DNA of 64,000 nt, from NCBI RefSeq assembly GCF_018860155.1, contig NZ_JAHKNI010000012.1:1-64000 (forward strand), in the 5' to 3' direction. The notes below the pieces were generated by a model that worked only from the letters and a program-made list of their open reading frames with translations, did no database searches and had not been told where the DNA came from. Below are positions 8,513 through 17,449 of this stretch, piece by piece; position 1 is the stretch's first letter, and each line of letters begins with the position of its first letter. Source of the DNA: Nocardia albiluteola. GTDB lineage: Bacteria; Actinomycetota; Actinomycetes; Mycobacteriales; Mycobacteriaceae. A program made the translations under genes and the position numbers.

Positions 8513-9169
8513 CTACCGGCCCAGGATCCGCACCACCGTGTGGCCCACCCTCCGCCGCACGATCGCGCTGGTTTCGTATGCGGCCGTAGGCAGTTTCAAC
8601 CACCACGCATCGAGAAAGCGATAGTCGTCGGCCGGGGACAACCGCGCAGCCAGGTCGGGGCGCTGCAGGTAGAGGTAGCGGCGGGCGCGGGCGGCGTGCA
8701 TGGGGGAGGACACGATCGATATACGGTCCGCGTGTTCGATCATCGGGATCGTGAATTCGATGTTCTGCCAGGTGCTTTCGGCCTCGGTTTCGGTTCGGAT
8801 GGCCGCGGCGGGTATGCCGAGTACATCCCGCGCGTAAGCGGCCATCACCTCGGCCTCGGCCCATTGGTTACTCACCGGGCCGCCGGTGAAGATCACCGAT
8901 GTGCCGGGGGACATCGACCGTTCCGCGATCCGGCAGCGCCACGTCTGCAAGGGATGCGGACTGCCGTCGGCCTTGGCCGGATACCCCAGCACGACAACGG
9001 CATGCGTGCCGCCGGGGGGCAACGGGTCGGGGATCGGGCACGGAAACCGCCGCGACGCCCGCCAATGCAGCCATTCGGACGCGCCGATCAGGACCGACAC
9101 CGAGACCACCGCCGTGACCGCCGCACGCCAGAGGTTTGCACCACCTGTCTGGGTTCGCACCTGGCCCAT
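8513..9169 (-). CDS. YdcF/DUF218 family membrane-anchored protein
   Basis: A 218-residue protein with one N-terminal membrane segment (about residues 13-32) and then a DUF218 domain: AVVVLGYPAKADG, a FTGGPVSNQWAEAEVM loop, ESTWQNIEF and ISIVSSPMHAARARRYLYL. DUF218 proteins (YdcF, SanA, ElyC) act in envelope metabolism; YdcF binds S-adenosylmethionine. ATG 9169 (MGQVRTQTGG) is chosen because it directly precedes the membrane segment; the open frame extends much further upstream but only as antisense of the molybdoenzyme gene. It is the last gene of a minus-strand redox block. Confidence 0.82.
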   Translation of the reverse strand: MGQVRTQTGGANLWRAAVTAVVSVSVLIGASEWLHWRASRRFPCPIPDPLPPGGTHAVVVLGYPAKADGSPHPLQTWRCRIAERSMSPGTSVIFTGGPVSNQWAEAEVMAAYARDVLGIPAAAIRTETEAESTWQNIEFTIPMIEHADRISIVSSPMHAARARRYLYLQRPDLAARLSPADDYRFLDAWWLKLPTAAYETSAIVRRRVGHTVVRILGR

Positions 9170-9225
9170 TGTGCCAAGGATCGGTCGGCCCTCCGAGGAT
9201 TCGCGGTCGGGCCGGTGGTGCGCGC

Positions 9226-9600
9226 TCAGTGGGTGAGTTGGGGATTGTCCGGCCGGACCCGGCATTGGAACATCGTCTGCGCGGAGTTGTCCGGATCCAT
9301 CATGGCCGCTTCGATATCGAGATGCGTGGCCGCGCGGATCACCGTGCCGGTGCCGCAGCCGAGCCAGGTGACGGTGACGCCCTCGGGGGTGCGGTGCTGC
9401 GGGACGATCGTGCCCTCGGACGCCCGGTCGGGCGGGGTCACGTGGTAGGTGCGGAGATCGGCGGAGGTGTTGTCGACGCCCGTCACCTCGAAGGCGAAGA
9501 TCGCGACGCGTTCGCCGTCGGCGGGATGCCCGGACGCCCAAGGGTTGTCGTCGATTCCTCGTGGGTTTCCGATCGTTTTCGCGGTAATGGTTTCGTTCAT
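9226..9600 (-). CDS. Hypothetical protein downstream of the FdhF/YdeP gene
   Basis: A 124-residue soluble protein that I do not recognise. It is predicted to be mostly strand, with a central VAIFAFEVTGVDN segment and a C-terminal VTWLGCGTGTVIRAATH motif. The ATG at 9600 follows a ribosome-site-like GAGGAGCGAC. It lies 33 bases after the stop of the molybdoenzyme gene on the same strand, and 56 bases before YdcF, so it is probably cotranscribed. A role with the oxidoreductase is only inferred from position. Confidence 0.65.
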   Translation of the reverse strand: MNETITAKTIGNPRGIDDNPWASGHPADGERVAIFAFEVTGVDNTSADLRTYHVTPPDRASEGTIVPQHRTPEGVTVTWLGCGTGTVIRAATHLDIEAAMMDPDNSAQTMFQCRVRPDNPQLTH

Positions 9601-9633
9601 GTCGCTCCTCGAGCGGGAAAGTGGGCGGCGGTG

Positions 9634-11955
9634 TCAGTGGGAGCGCTCGATGGTGACTTTCAGGTTCTTCATGATCGGCTGGTCGCTCTGGGTGCTGTAA
9701 TCGCCGATCGCGCAGAGCACATTGAGTTCGGGCATGTACCCGGCGGCGCAGCCGCGCGGGATGTCGTAGGGAATTGCCTTGTAGCGCTGCACCGATCGGC
9801 GGCTGCCGTCGCGGGCGATGCTGGTGATGTCGACCTCGTCGAACAGCTCCAAGCCGCGCTCGCGCATGTCGTGCTCGTTCATGAACACCAGGGTGCGAAG
9901 GTTTTTCACGCCGCGGTAGCGGTCGTTGTCGGAATAGATGGTGGTGTTCCACTGGTCGTGGGAGCGCATGGTGGCCAGGGTCAGCGTGCCCGGTGCGGTG
10001 GTGAGATCCGGCAGGTCGGCGTCGGAGAATTCGGCCCTGCCGGACGGGGTGAGGAAGATCAGTTCGCGGGCGGGCTGTTTGATCCGGAAGCCGAGCGGCA
10101 GGCGCACGCGGCGGTTGAAATCCTCGAAGCCGTCGAGGACTTCGGCCATGGTGTCGCGGATCCGATCGTAGTCCTCGACGTAATGGTCCCAGGGTGTATT
10201 GCTTTGCGGCAGAGCGGCTTTGGCAATACCGGCGACGATGGACGGCTCGGACCGAAGGTGGTGTGAGGCAGGGGATTTCATGCCCTTGGACAGGTGCACC
10301 ATCGCCATCGAATCCTCGACCGAGGTTTGCTGCAGGCCGCCGCGCTGCTCGTCGCGCTCGGTGCGGCCCAGGCAGGGCAGGATCAGCGCGCGGGCGCCGT
10401 GCACCAGGTGGCTGCGGTTGAGTTTGGTGCTGACCTGGACGGTCAGTTCGCACCGCCGCAGTGCGTCGAAGGTGTAGGCGGTGTCGGGGGCCGCGAGGGC
10501 AAAGTTGCCGCCCATGCCGACGAAGATCCGCACGTCGCCGGCGTGCATGGCCTCGATGGTGGCCACGGTGTCGAGCCCGTGCGCGCGGGGCGGATCGATC
10601 CCGCACACCGCGGCGAGCCGGTCCAGGAAGGCCGCGGTCGGGCGGTGGTCGATGCCGCAGGTGCGGTTGCCCTGGACGTTGCTGTGCCCGCGCACTGGGG
10701 ACGGCCCGGCGCCCTCGCGGCCCAGATTGCCGCGCAACAGCAGCAGATTCACGATCTCGCGGACGGTGTCGACGCCGTGCTCGTGCTGGGTGATGCCCAG
10801 GCACCAGCTGATGATCGATCGGTCGGCGTCGCAGTAGATGCGCGCCGCCTTGCGCAGCTGTGCCTCGCTCAGCGCGGACTGCTGCTCGATCTGCGCCCAC
10901 GGCGTGGCCTCGACCTTCGCGCGGTAGGCCTCGAAGCCGGTGGTGTAGCGCTCGATGAACGCGTGGTCCAGCGCCTTGGGGTCGGTGCTGGACTCCTCGA
11001 GCACGGCCTTGGCGATGCCGCGCAGGACCGCGAGGTCGCCGCCGATGCGGGTCTGCAGGTTCAGAGTGCCGACTGGCGTGGATCGGAAGGTCGCCATCCG
11101 GGCGAATTCGTGCGGGATGATGGTGCGGCGCGAACCCGCCTCGATCAGCGGGTTGATGTGCACTATCTGCGCGCCCCGCCGGTCGGCCTCGGCCAATGCG
11201 GTCAGCATGCGCGGGGCGTTGGAGGCGGCGTTGACGCCCATGATGAACAGCGCGTCCGTGCTCTCCCAATCCTCGAGGTCGCACGTGCCCTTGCCGCTGC
11301 CGATCGCGGCCTGCAGCGCGCGGCCGCTGGCCTCGTGACACATGTTGGAGCAGTCGGGCAGATTGTTGGTGCCCAGTTCGCGGGCGAGCAGCTGGTACAG
11401 AAAGGTGGCCTCGTTGCCGAGCCGGCCCGAGGTGTAGAACGCCGCCCGGTTCGGGTCGTCGAGCTCGCGCAGCGCCCGCCCGACGAGCTCGAATGCCGTG
11501 GACCAGCTGATCGGCACGTAGGTGTCGGTGTCCGGGTCGTAGGTCATCGGCTCGGTGAGCCGGCCCTGGTCCTCGAGATCATGATCGCTCCAGCCCGACA
11601 GCTCGGTGACGGTGTGCGCGGCGAAGAACTCGGCGCCGACGCGCTTGTGGGTCATCTCCCAGGTGACGTGCTTGATCCCGTTCTCGCAGATGTCCAGATG
11701 GATGCCCTTGATCGAGTCGGGCCAGGCGCACCCGGGGCAGTCGAACCCGTCGTTCTCGTGATTCATCTTCACGATGGCCAGTGGACCGAGGATCGGCTCT
11801 TTCTCCTGGCGGATCATGAACTCGGTGACCGACTTGGCCGCGCCCCACCCGGCCGCGGGATGGTCGTACGGGTGGAAACTCGGCACCGCCCGCCCATCCT
11901 TCGCGCCGCCGGGCCCGGCATCCGCACCCGACCGGTTGGTGAAATCGATGGCCAT
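9634..11955 (-). CDS. FdhF/YdeP-type molybdopterin oxidoreductase
   Basis: A 773-residue enzyme of the formate dehydrogenase-alpha-like YdeP group. Near the N-terminus are C73-x2-C76 (DCPGCAWPD) and C90 (CENG), the probable iron-sulfur ligands. NNLPDCSNMCHEASG, ALFIMGVNAASNAP and the dipeptide-rich middle are typical of the molybdopterin-binding domains. The family has no settled substrate; in E. coli YdeP is linked to acid resistance. ATG 11955 sits behind AAAGGAAC; a GTG immediately upstream is an alternative. It lies 75 bases after the DUF2231-Rieske gene, a possible electron-transfer partner. Confidence 0.9.
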   Translation of the reverse strand: MAIDFTNRSGADAGPGGAKDGRAVPSFHPYDHPAAGWGAAKSVTEFMIRQEKEPILGPLAIVKMNHENDGFDCPGCAWPDSIKGIHLDICENGIKHVTWEMTHKRVGAEFFAAHTVTELSGWSDHDLEDQGRLTEPMTYDPDTDTYVPISWSTAFELVGRALRELDDPNRAAFYTSGRLGNEATFLYQLLARELGTNNLPDCSNMCHEASGRALQAAIGSGKGTCDLEDWESTDALFIMGVNAASNAPRMLTALAEADRRGAQIVHINPLIEAGSRRTIIPHEFARMATFRSTPVGTLNLQTRIGGDLAVLRGIAKAVLEESSTDPKALDHAFIERYTTGFEAYRAKVEATPWAQIEQQSALSEAQLRKAARIYCDADRSIISWCLGITQHEHGVDTVREIVNLLLLRGNLGREGAGPSPVRGHSNVQGNRTCGIDHRPTAAFLDRLAAVCGIDPPRAHGLDTVATIEAMHAGDVRIFVGMGGNFALAAPDTAYTFDALRRCELTVQVSTKLNRSHLVHGARALILPCLGRTERDEQRGGLQQTSVEDSMAMVHLSKGMKSPASHHLRSEPSIVAGIAKAALPQSNTPWDHYVEDYDRIRDTMAEVLDGFEDFNRRVRLPLGFRIKQPARELIFLTPSGRAEFSDADLPDLTTAPGTLTLATMRSHDQWNTTIYSDNDRYRGVKNLRTLVFMNEHDMRERGLELFDEVDITSIARDGSRRSVQRYKAIPYDIPRGCAAGYMPELNVLCAIGDYSTQSDQPIMKNLKVTIERSH

Positions 11956-12030
11956 CACAGTTCCTTTCGACGAAGTGCGAGGACAGGAAGTGCTTGCAGC
12001 GGTGGAAACATGATCAGCATGGTCGCCGCG

Positions 12031-12882
12031 CTAGCGGGCGCTGCCCGAGCGAACGAGCACCCGTCCCGCGTCCACCCGCACCGCCCACCGTGGCTGCGCT
12101 TCGGCGGCGGGACCGCGCACGGCGTGGCCGTCGGCGAGCCGGAAGACGCTCCCGTGCCACGGGCAGGCAATGCAGTCGTCGCCGACCAGCTTGCCCTGGT
12201 CGAGCGGGCCGCCCGCGTGCACGCAGGTCGCCGACAATCCGTGGATGTCCGGGCCGCGTCGCACGAGCATGACCGGGATGCCGGCGGCGCTCACCCGCAG
12301 CGGATCACCTTCTCGGACATCGGATTCCGCGGCGACGTCGGTCCATTCGGATACCGTCGGCTCGAACGCGGTGTGGTCGACGCCGACTCCGCGGACGAGG
12401 GTGAGGTGCCCGCCTAGATAGGCCGCGCCGAGCGTGAACCCCACCCCGAGCGCGCTGAGCGCGATCCCGCGCCCGCGCCGCCCGCGCCGCCGCGCGATCC
12501 ACGACATCGCCTGGCAGGTGGTGCCGGCCGCGTTGGCGAGGCCGTGCACGAGCCCGAGCCGCTGCTCTGGGCCGTAGCCGAGCGACCAGTCGTTGGCCCC
12601 CGTCATCGCCGTGGGCACCGCGGCGAGAATGCCGATGCCGACCAGTCTGCGGGCCTCGCGCGCGCCGGCCGGACCGGCGGAGGCATCGAGCAGGCATGCC
12701 ATCGACCAGGCGCCGATCGGCACATCGGTTAACACCGGGTGCAACTTGTGTCCGAGCCAGGTGCCCGCCAGCGCACTCTGCGCCGCGTCGGAGCGCACGG
12801 CCTTGCGCACCGCCGCCGCGATCGGGCCGCCGACCCGGTCCAGCACGTCGAGTCCCTCGATGGAGGTGATCAGATTCGGCAT
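12031..12882 (-). CDS. DUF2231 membrane domain fused to a Rieske [2Fe-2S] domain
   Basis: A 283-residue fusion. Residues about 45-160 form a DUF2231-like region (KLHPVLTDVPIGAW, then four hydrophobic segments). Residues about 175-283 are a Rieske ferredoxin-like domain with complete ligands C220-x-H222 (CVHAGGPL) and C240-x2-H243 (CPWHGS). DUF2231 is an uncharacterised membrane domain, some members of which are thought to bind haem. The protein may therefore carry electrons at the membrane, perhaps to or from the adjacent molybdoenzyme. That partnership is inference from gene order. Confidence 0.85.
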   Translation of the reverse strand: MPNLITSIEGLDVLDRVGGPIAAAVRKAVRSDAAQSALAGTWLGHKLHPVLTDVPIGAWSMACLLDASAGPAGAREARRLVGIGILAAVPTAMTGANDWSLGYGPEQRLGLVHGLANAAGTTCQAMSWIARRRGRRGRGIALSALGVGFTLGAAYLGGHLTLVRGVGVDHTAFEPTVSEWTDVAAESDVREGDPLRVSAAGIPVMLVRRGPDIHGLSATCVHAGGPLDQGKLVGDDCIACPWHGSVFRLADGHAVRGPAAEAQPRWAVRVDAGRVLVRSGSAR

Positions 12883-12950
12883 CGTCGATTCCTTTCTCGT
12901 ACCGGCCGATCGGGTGCTCGGATCGTGCGCCGCGGCGCGGGAGGTCGGTG

Positions 12951-13673
12951 TCAGAGAACGACGACGCGATCCTCACTCACCCGGCCGCCGAGCAGTATTC
13001 GTCCTTGCGCGTCCATGCTGGTGACGACGTGGATACCGGCCGTGTCCACGAGGGTCGTCCCGTGCCCGAGCCGTGCGGTCAGCGCGGTCGAGGCGGCCGC
13101 GATCAAATCCGATTCCGGTGTCATTCGCTTGATTTCCAGGAGCGTGTCCGACTTTTCGGAGCAGTACGCCCATACGCACTCGGTCCGCTCCGGTAGCTCG
13201 TCCGCGGTCACCTTCTCGATCAGCTCGACGTCGTCGATCCGATGGAGTACGGGGTCGCGGCCCGCGGCGGGATCCGTGCTCACCCAGCCGAAGTGCGCGG
13301 ACTGTGCGACGGTGAATTCCGTGCCCGCGACCAGGACCGCGGTGACCGGGGTGTGCGACGTCGTGAGCCACCATCCCAGGGCCAGGCAACCGGCGGAGCT
13401 GCGGTCGAGCGGTCCGTCGGCGGCGAACAACTCCGCCGTTGCCGAACCGTCCAGTGGATCGTCGAAGATCACCAGGCAGTCGACCCCGCAGCGTGCGACC
13501 AGGGCCGTGGGATCGGTCTGCGTCACGTCGCGGCGGCGGATCAGGCCGATCGGGATGCCGCCCTGCCCGTCTTCCCCGGCGAACACCCGCAGGATCTCGA
13601 TTTGCGCGCTGTCCCGTTCCGGAGCCTGTTCGGCGGCGGGTTCGGTGTGTTCGTGTCGGTGCCAATGCATCAT
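12951..13673 (-). CDS. Hypothetical protein at the head of the redox block
   Basis: A 240-residue protein of no family that I recognise. It starts with His/Glu-rich MMHWHRHEH, then an alternating strand/helix pattern (CGVDCLVIFDDPL, CLALGWWLTTSH) and ends GRVSEDRVVVL, suggesting a cytosolic alpha/beta fold. The start is uncertain: ATG 13673 has AAAGG 11 bases upstream, while an in-frame ATG at 13802 would add 43 proline-rich residues but lacks a ribosome site. It runs in the same direction as the Rieske fusion with a 68-base gap. Confidence 0.6.
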   Translation of the reverse strand: MMHWHRHEHTEPAAEQAPERDSAQIEILRVFAGEDGQGGIPIGLIRRRDVTQTDPTALVARCGVDCLVIFDDPLDGSATAELFAADGPLDRSSAGCLALGWWLTTSHTPVTAVLVAGTEFTVAQSAHFGWVSTDPAAGRDPVLHRIDDVELIEKVTADELPERTECVWAYCSEKSDTLLEIKRMTPESDLIAAASTALTARLGHGTTLVDTAGIHVVTSMDAQGRILLGGRVSEDRVVVL

Positions 13674-14132
13674 GGGTGCGATGGCCTTTCCACAATTGTC
13701 CTGCGGTGGCCGGCTGATACGCGCCGGCGGACTGTGTGGCTGGGGCGGCATGTGAATCGCAGGGCCCAGCGGGGTGCGGATCGGGTGATACGGGTCGAGC
13801 ATGCCATTGATCGGCGTCGCGTGCCGCGCCCTTGATCATAGGAGAACCCGAAGGGTGAGAGGTAGGTCCGATCGTGGCCCGTCGCCGGCCGGGTACAGGT
13901 GGCGCGGCGAATTCGGTGCTCACCACGGCGAATATCGCCCGATCGGTCGCGCCTATCAGGTGGTAGCCGACAGGTCTTGGACAGCGGCGCGGTATCGCCG
14001 AATACTGGTATCGAAGAATCCGAAGCCGGTACCCCGGCGTCGGCAGTGGCGCCGGCGTAATTCCGCACAGCGCGTACAGGGGGCCGGGTCACGACCCATT
14101 CGAAGCAGAGTCGATATTCGCGGTGCCAGGCG

Positions 14133-15383
14133 ATGGCAATGGACGGAGAAAGCGGGTTGACTCTCGAGGAATATTCCGGCCACGATGCGCGGACCGCGCC
14201 GAATCCGATGGCGGCGGCCGACGGTGTGGTGCACGAGGTTATCGAGGAGATCGGCTGCTATCCGGTTGCCGGGACCGTCTTGCCGGGCGAGCTGCGTGCC
14301 TCGGTGGAACACAGCCTGCAGCTGGCGGTCGCGGCGATCGACGATCGGCTGGGGCGCGGGATCGACCTCGAGGACGCGCGGCGGACCGCGGCGCGCTGTG
14401 CCCGGGAGGGGGCTCCGCTGCCCGAGGTCCTGAAGGTGTACCGGGCCGCGTTCGTGGCGCTGTGGCGAGCCATTCTGGACCGTGAACGTTCGCGTTCGGT
14501 GCAGACCTGCGAGAAGCTGCTGGCCGCCGCGACGACGATCCTGCAGTTCGCCGATCGTCACGCCGACGCCATGACCGAGGCGTACCGGGAGGCCGGCGCC
14601 GGGGTCCGCGTCTCCCCGCAGCGGCGCCGCTCCGCGCTGCTCGAGGCGCTGCTGACCGGTCACCCCACGCCCGAGGCGGGGCCGTGGGAGGCCGCGGCGT
14701 TGCTGGGGTTTCCCCGCGGGGCACACCACGTCGTCGTGGTCGCGGACACCCCGCGCGTGGCCGAGGAGAGCCTGCCCGACGTGGAGGAGAAGCTCGCGGC
14801 CGCGGGGATCGTCTCGGCCTGGCGGCTGACGCCGGCGCAGCAACTGGGGTTGGTCGCGCTGCGGGACGATGCGGTCGACACCGTCGTGCGGGTCGTGACG
14901 TCGACGACGGGAGCCCGGGCCGGGATCAGCCCGCTGTTCGACAACCTGTCCGAGACGCCGCGCGCGTTACTGCTGGCACAGGCGGCGCTGCAGACGATCC
15001 CGGCGAGGGAACCGGGGGTGCACGTCTTCAGTTCAAGTCCCCTGGCGGCGTTGGTGGTCTGCGCGCCGGGGGAGGGCCTGCGCCTGGCGAGCCGGGTGCT
15101 CGGCCCGGTCCTGGCGCTGCCCGCCGAGGATCGCGCGATGCTGATCGAGACGCTGTGGGTCTACCTGAGCAACCTGGGGTCCGCGGAGAACGCTGCCCAG
15201 TTGCTGTACTGCCACGCCAACACCGTGCGGTACCGGCTGCGGCGGTTGCAGGATCTGACCGGCCGGCACCTCTCGGACCCGTGCGACGCGGCTGAACTCA
15301 TGGCCGCGATGTACGCGTTGCGGCTCAACAACTCCGATCCGAATACGGATATCGCATTATCCCGCCGCGTCGAAACACTGTGA
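14133..15383 (+). CDS. PucR/CdaR-family transcription regulator
   Basis: A 416-residue regulator. The N-terminal ~170 residues are helical and resemble RsbRD-type sensor regions (LEDARRTAARCAREGAPLPEV). A central GGDEF-like PucR region follows. The C-terminus carries a PucR helix-turn-helix (YLSNLGSAENAAQLLYCHAN then TVRYRLRRLQDLTG). These regulators usually control nearby genes in response to metabolites. It stands 167 bases upstream of the dnaK operon on the same strand and is divergent from the redox block, so it is the obvious candidate regulator of one or both. The 459 bases before it (13674-14132) show no convincing gene beyond the possible N-terminal extension of the minus-strand protein. 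Confidence 0.85.
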   Translation: MAMDGESGLTLEEYSGHDARTAPNPMAAADGVVHEVIEEIGCYPVAGTVLPGELRASVEHSLQLAVAAIDDRLGRGIDLEDARRTAARCAREGAPLPEVLKVYRAAFVALWRAILDRERSRSVQTCEKLLAAATTILQFADRHADAMTEAYREAGAGVRVSPQRRRSALLEALLTGHPTPEAGPWEAAALLGFPRGAHHVVVVADTPRVAEESLPDVEEKLAAAGIVSAWRLTPAQQLGLVALRDDAVDTVVRVVTSTTGARAGISPLFDNLSETPRALLLAQAALQTIPAREPGVHVFSSSPLAALVVCAPGEGLRLASRVLGPVLALPAEDRAMLIETLWVYLSNLGSAENAAQLLYCHANTVRYRLRRLQDLTGRHLSDPCDAAELMAAMYALRLNNSDPNTDIALSRRVETL

Positions 15384-15453
15384 CCCGCGCGCTATTTGTC
15401 CGCGCCTACCGAAGTCGTTGACCACGCGAACAAGACCATTTCCGGACCGCCCC

Positions 15454-15480
15454 GGGACGTTTCCCACGTGCGTAGCGTTG
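15454..15480 (+). promoter_or_regulatory. Candidate ECF-sigma-type promoter of the dnaK operon
   Basis: GGGAC at 15454-15458 and CGTTG at 15476-15480 are 17 bases apart, resembling the GGAAC/CGTT elements used by SigH- or SigE-type stress sigma factors. No CIRCE element or HspR-type inverted repeat is visible in 15384-15550. The match is short and speculative. Confidence 0.28.
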
Positions 15481-15495
15481 CTCGTGCTCCGCGCA

Positions 15496-15519
15496 CCGTT
15501 GTCCGCCCACGGACGGCGG
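15496..15519 (+). promoter_or_regulatory. Hairpin in the dnaK 5' leader
   Basis: CCGTTGTCCG at 15496-15505 can pair with CGGACGGCGG at 15510-15519 across a CCCA loop, with two G-U pairs in RNA. It lies 21 bases before the GAGGA ribosome site. It could be an operator half-site pair, an RNA control element or chance in GC-rich DNA. Confidence 0.3.
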
Positions 15520-15550
15520 TTCCCCTTCGATCGGCGGATTGAGGAATCGA

Positions 15551-17449
15551 ATGGCTAAAGCAGTCGGCATCGATCTGGGCACCACCAACTCGGCGGTCGC
15601 AGCGACTATGGAAGGCGGGCGCGTGGAGATCCTCGCGAATGCCGAGGGCGGGCGCACCACGCCGTCCGTGGTCGCCTTCACCGATGACGGTCAGCGCCTG
15701 GTCGGTCAGGTGGCCCGGCGTCAGGCGATCATGAATCCGGACGCGACGATCTATTCCGCGAAACGATTCATCGGTCGCAAATGGGACGAGGTCGACGACG
15801 AGTCGAAGATCGTGTCCTACAAGGTCGACAAGGGACCCAACGACGCGGTCCGGTTCGACGTCCGTGGGCGCCAGTACGCACCCGAGGAGATTTCTGCGCA
15901 GGTGCTGCGCAAGCTCGTGGAGGACGCGAGCAAGGTGCTCGGCGAGAAGATCACCGAGGCGGTCATCACCGTCCCGGCCTACTTCAACGACGCACAGCGG
16001 CACGCGACCAAGGACGCCGGGAAGATCGCCGGGCTCGAGGTACTACGGGTGGTCAACGAGCCCACCGCGGCCGCACTCGCCTACGGCCTGGAGAAGAAGG
16101 GCGCGGAGACCGTGCTGGTCTACGACCTCGGCGGCGGCACCTTCGATGTCTCGATTCTCGATGTCGGCGACGGCGTCGTGGAGGTCCGCTCGACCAGCGG
16201 CGACGGTCACCTGGGCGGCGACGATTTCGACAAGCGCGTCGTCGACTGGGCCGCCGAGGAGTTCCAGAAGGACCAGGGGATCGACCTGCGCAAGGACGCG
16301 CAGGCCCTGCAACGCCTGTACGAGGCCGCGGAGAAGGCCAAGGTGGAACTGTCCACGACCACCACCACGACGATCAATCTCCCCTTCATCACCGCCGACG
16401 CATCCGGTCCCAAGCACCTGAACCTGACCCTCTCGCGGGTGAAGTTCGACCAGTTGACGGAGTCGCTGGTCGAGCGCACCCGCAAGCCCGTCCAGCAGGC
16501 CCTGGCCGATGCCAAGCTGACCGCTCACGACATCGACGAGGTGATCCTGGTCGGCGGTTCGACCCGCATTCCGGCCGTCCAGGAGCTGGTGCGCCGGCTC
16601 ACCGACGGCAAGGAACCGAACATGTCGGTCAACCCGGACGAGGTGGTCGCGATCGGCGCCGCCCTGCAGGCCGGTGTGCTCAAGGGTGACGTGGAGAATG
16701 TCGTCCTGCTCGACGTGACGCCGCTGTCCCTGGGCCTCGAGACGATGGGCGGGGTGATGACGAAGGTCATCGAGCGCAACACCACCATCCCGGCTCGCCG
16801 CAGCGAGGTGTTCTCCACCGCCGAGGACAACCAGACCAGTGTCGACGTGGTGGTCCTGCAGGGCGAGCGCGAGCTGGCGGCCGACAATCGCCAGCTGGCG
16901 CGGTTCCGCCTCGAGGGCATCCGCCCGGCTCCGCGCGGCGCGCCGCACATCGAGGTCACCTTCGACACCGACGCCAACGGCATTCTCAATGTCTCCGCCA
17001 AGGACAAGGACACGGGCCTCGAGCAGAAGGTCGAGATCACCGAGTCGGCGAATCTGATAGCCGAGGACATCGATCGGATGGTCGCCGAGGCGAAGGAACA
17101 CGCGGCGGAGGACAAGACGCGCCGGGACGAAGTCGACGCGCGCAACCAGCTCGACGGCATGGCCTATCAGGTGGAACAGCTGCTGACGCAGTATCGGGAT
17201 TCGGTGCCGGTGAACGAGAAGGCCCGTGCCGAGCAGCTGGTCGCGGACGCGAAGTCGGCCGTGGACGACAAGGCGGGGCTCGACCGGGTGCGTCCGCTGA
17301 TCGCCGATCTGCAGCAGATCGTGCACACGCTGCCGGCCACGGCCGCCGCGGCGCAGTCGGCGGCGGCGGGCGCGGGGAGCGGGCCGTCGGCGGGCGGTAC
17401 GCAGGGTAGCGACGACGACGTCGTCGACGCCGACTTCACCCGCGAATGA
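15551..17449 (+). CDS. dnaK: Hsp70 chaperone DnaK (accessory-cluster copy)
   Basis: A 632-residue Hsp70. The nucleotide-binding domain has GIDLGTTNSAVAAT at the N-terminus, VYDLGGGTFDVSILD and VGGSTRIPAVQELV. The substrate-binding domain follows from about residue 390, ending in a short disordered tail with VDADFTRE. ATG 15551 sits 5 bases after GAGGA. It heads a six-gene chain and its last codons overlap grpE by 4 bases. Because the partner J-protein lacks zinc fingers and a CbpM-like gene follows, this is probably a second DnaK set rather than the housekeeping dnaK-grpE-dnaJ-hspR operon. Confidence 0.95.
   Translation: MAKAVGIDLGTTNSAVAATMEGGRVEILANAEGGRTTPSVVAFTDDGQRLVGQVARRQAIMNPDATIYSAKRFIGRKWDEVDDESKIVSYKVDKGPNDAVRFDVRGRQYAPEEISAQVLRKLVEDASKVLGEKITEAVITVPAYFNDAQRHATKDAGKIAGLEVLRVVNEPTAAALAYGLEKKGAETVLVYDLGGGTFDVSILDVGDGVVEVRSTSGDGHLGGDDFDKRVVDWAAEEFQKDQGIDLRKDAQALQRLYEAAEKAKVELSTTTTTTINLPFITADASGPKHLNLTLSRVKFDQLTESLVERTRKPVQQALADAKLTAHDIDEVILVGGSTRIPAVQELVRRLTDGKEPNMSVNPDEVVAIGAALQAGVLKGDVENVVLLDVTPLSLGLETMGGVMTKVIERNTTIPARRSEVFSTAEDNQTSVDVVVLQGERELAADNRQLARFRLEGIRPAPRGAPHIEVTFDTDANGILNVSAKDKDTGLEQKVEITESANLIAEDIDRMVAEAKEHAAEDKTRRDEVDARNQLDGMAYQVEQLLTQYRDSVPVNEKARAEQLVADAKSAVDDKAGLDRVRPLIADLQQIVHTLPATAAAAQSAAAGAGSGPSAGGTQGSDDDVVDADFTRE

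Noticed and set aside
9170..11341. Extension of the YdcF frame far upstream on the minus strand
   Set aside because: This portion is an Arg/His/Pro-rich shadow of the FdhF/YdeP gene in another frame; only the part from 9169 has family sequence.
10294..12417. A 707-codon plus-strand frame opposite the molybdoenzyme and Rieske genes
   Set aside because: Typical high-GC antisense frame with no domain signature, and its opposite strand carries clear conserved enzymes.
13674..13802. 43-residue N-terminal extension of the hypothetical protein at 12951
   Set aside because: In frame and moderately coding-like, but Pro-rich and without a ribosome site; left out of the called gene and flagged as uncertain.
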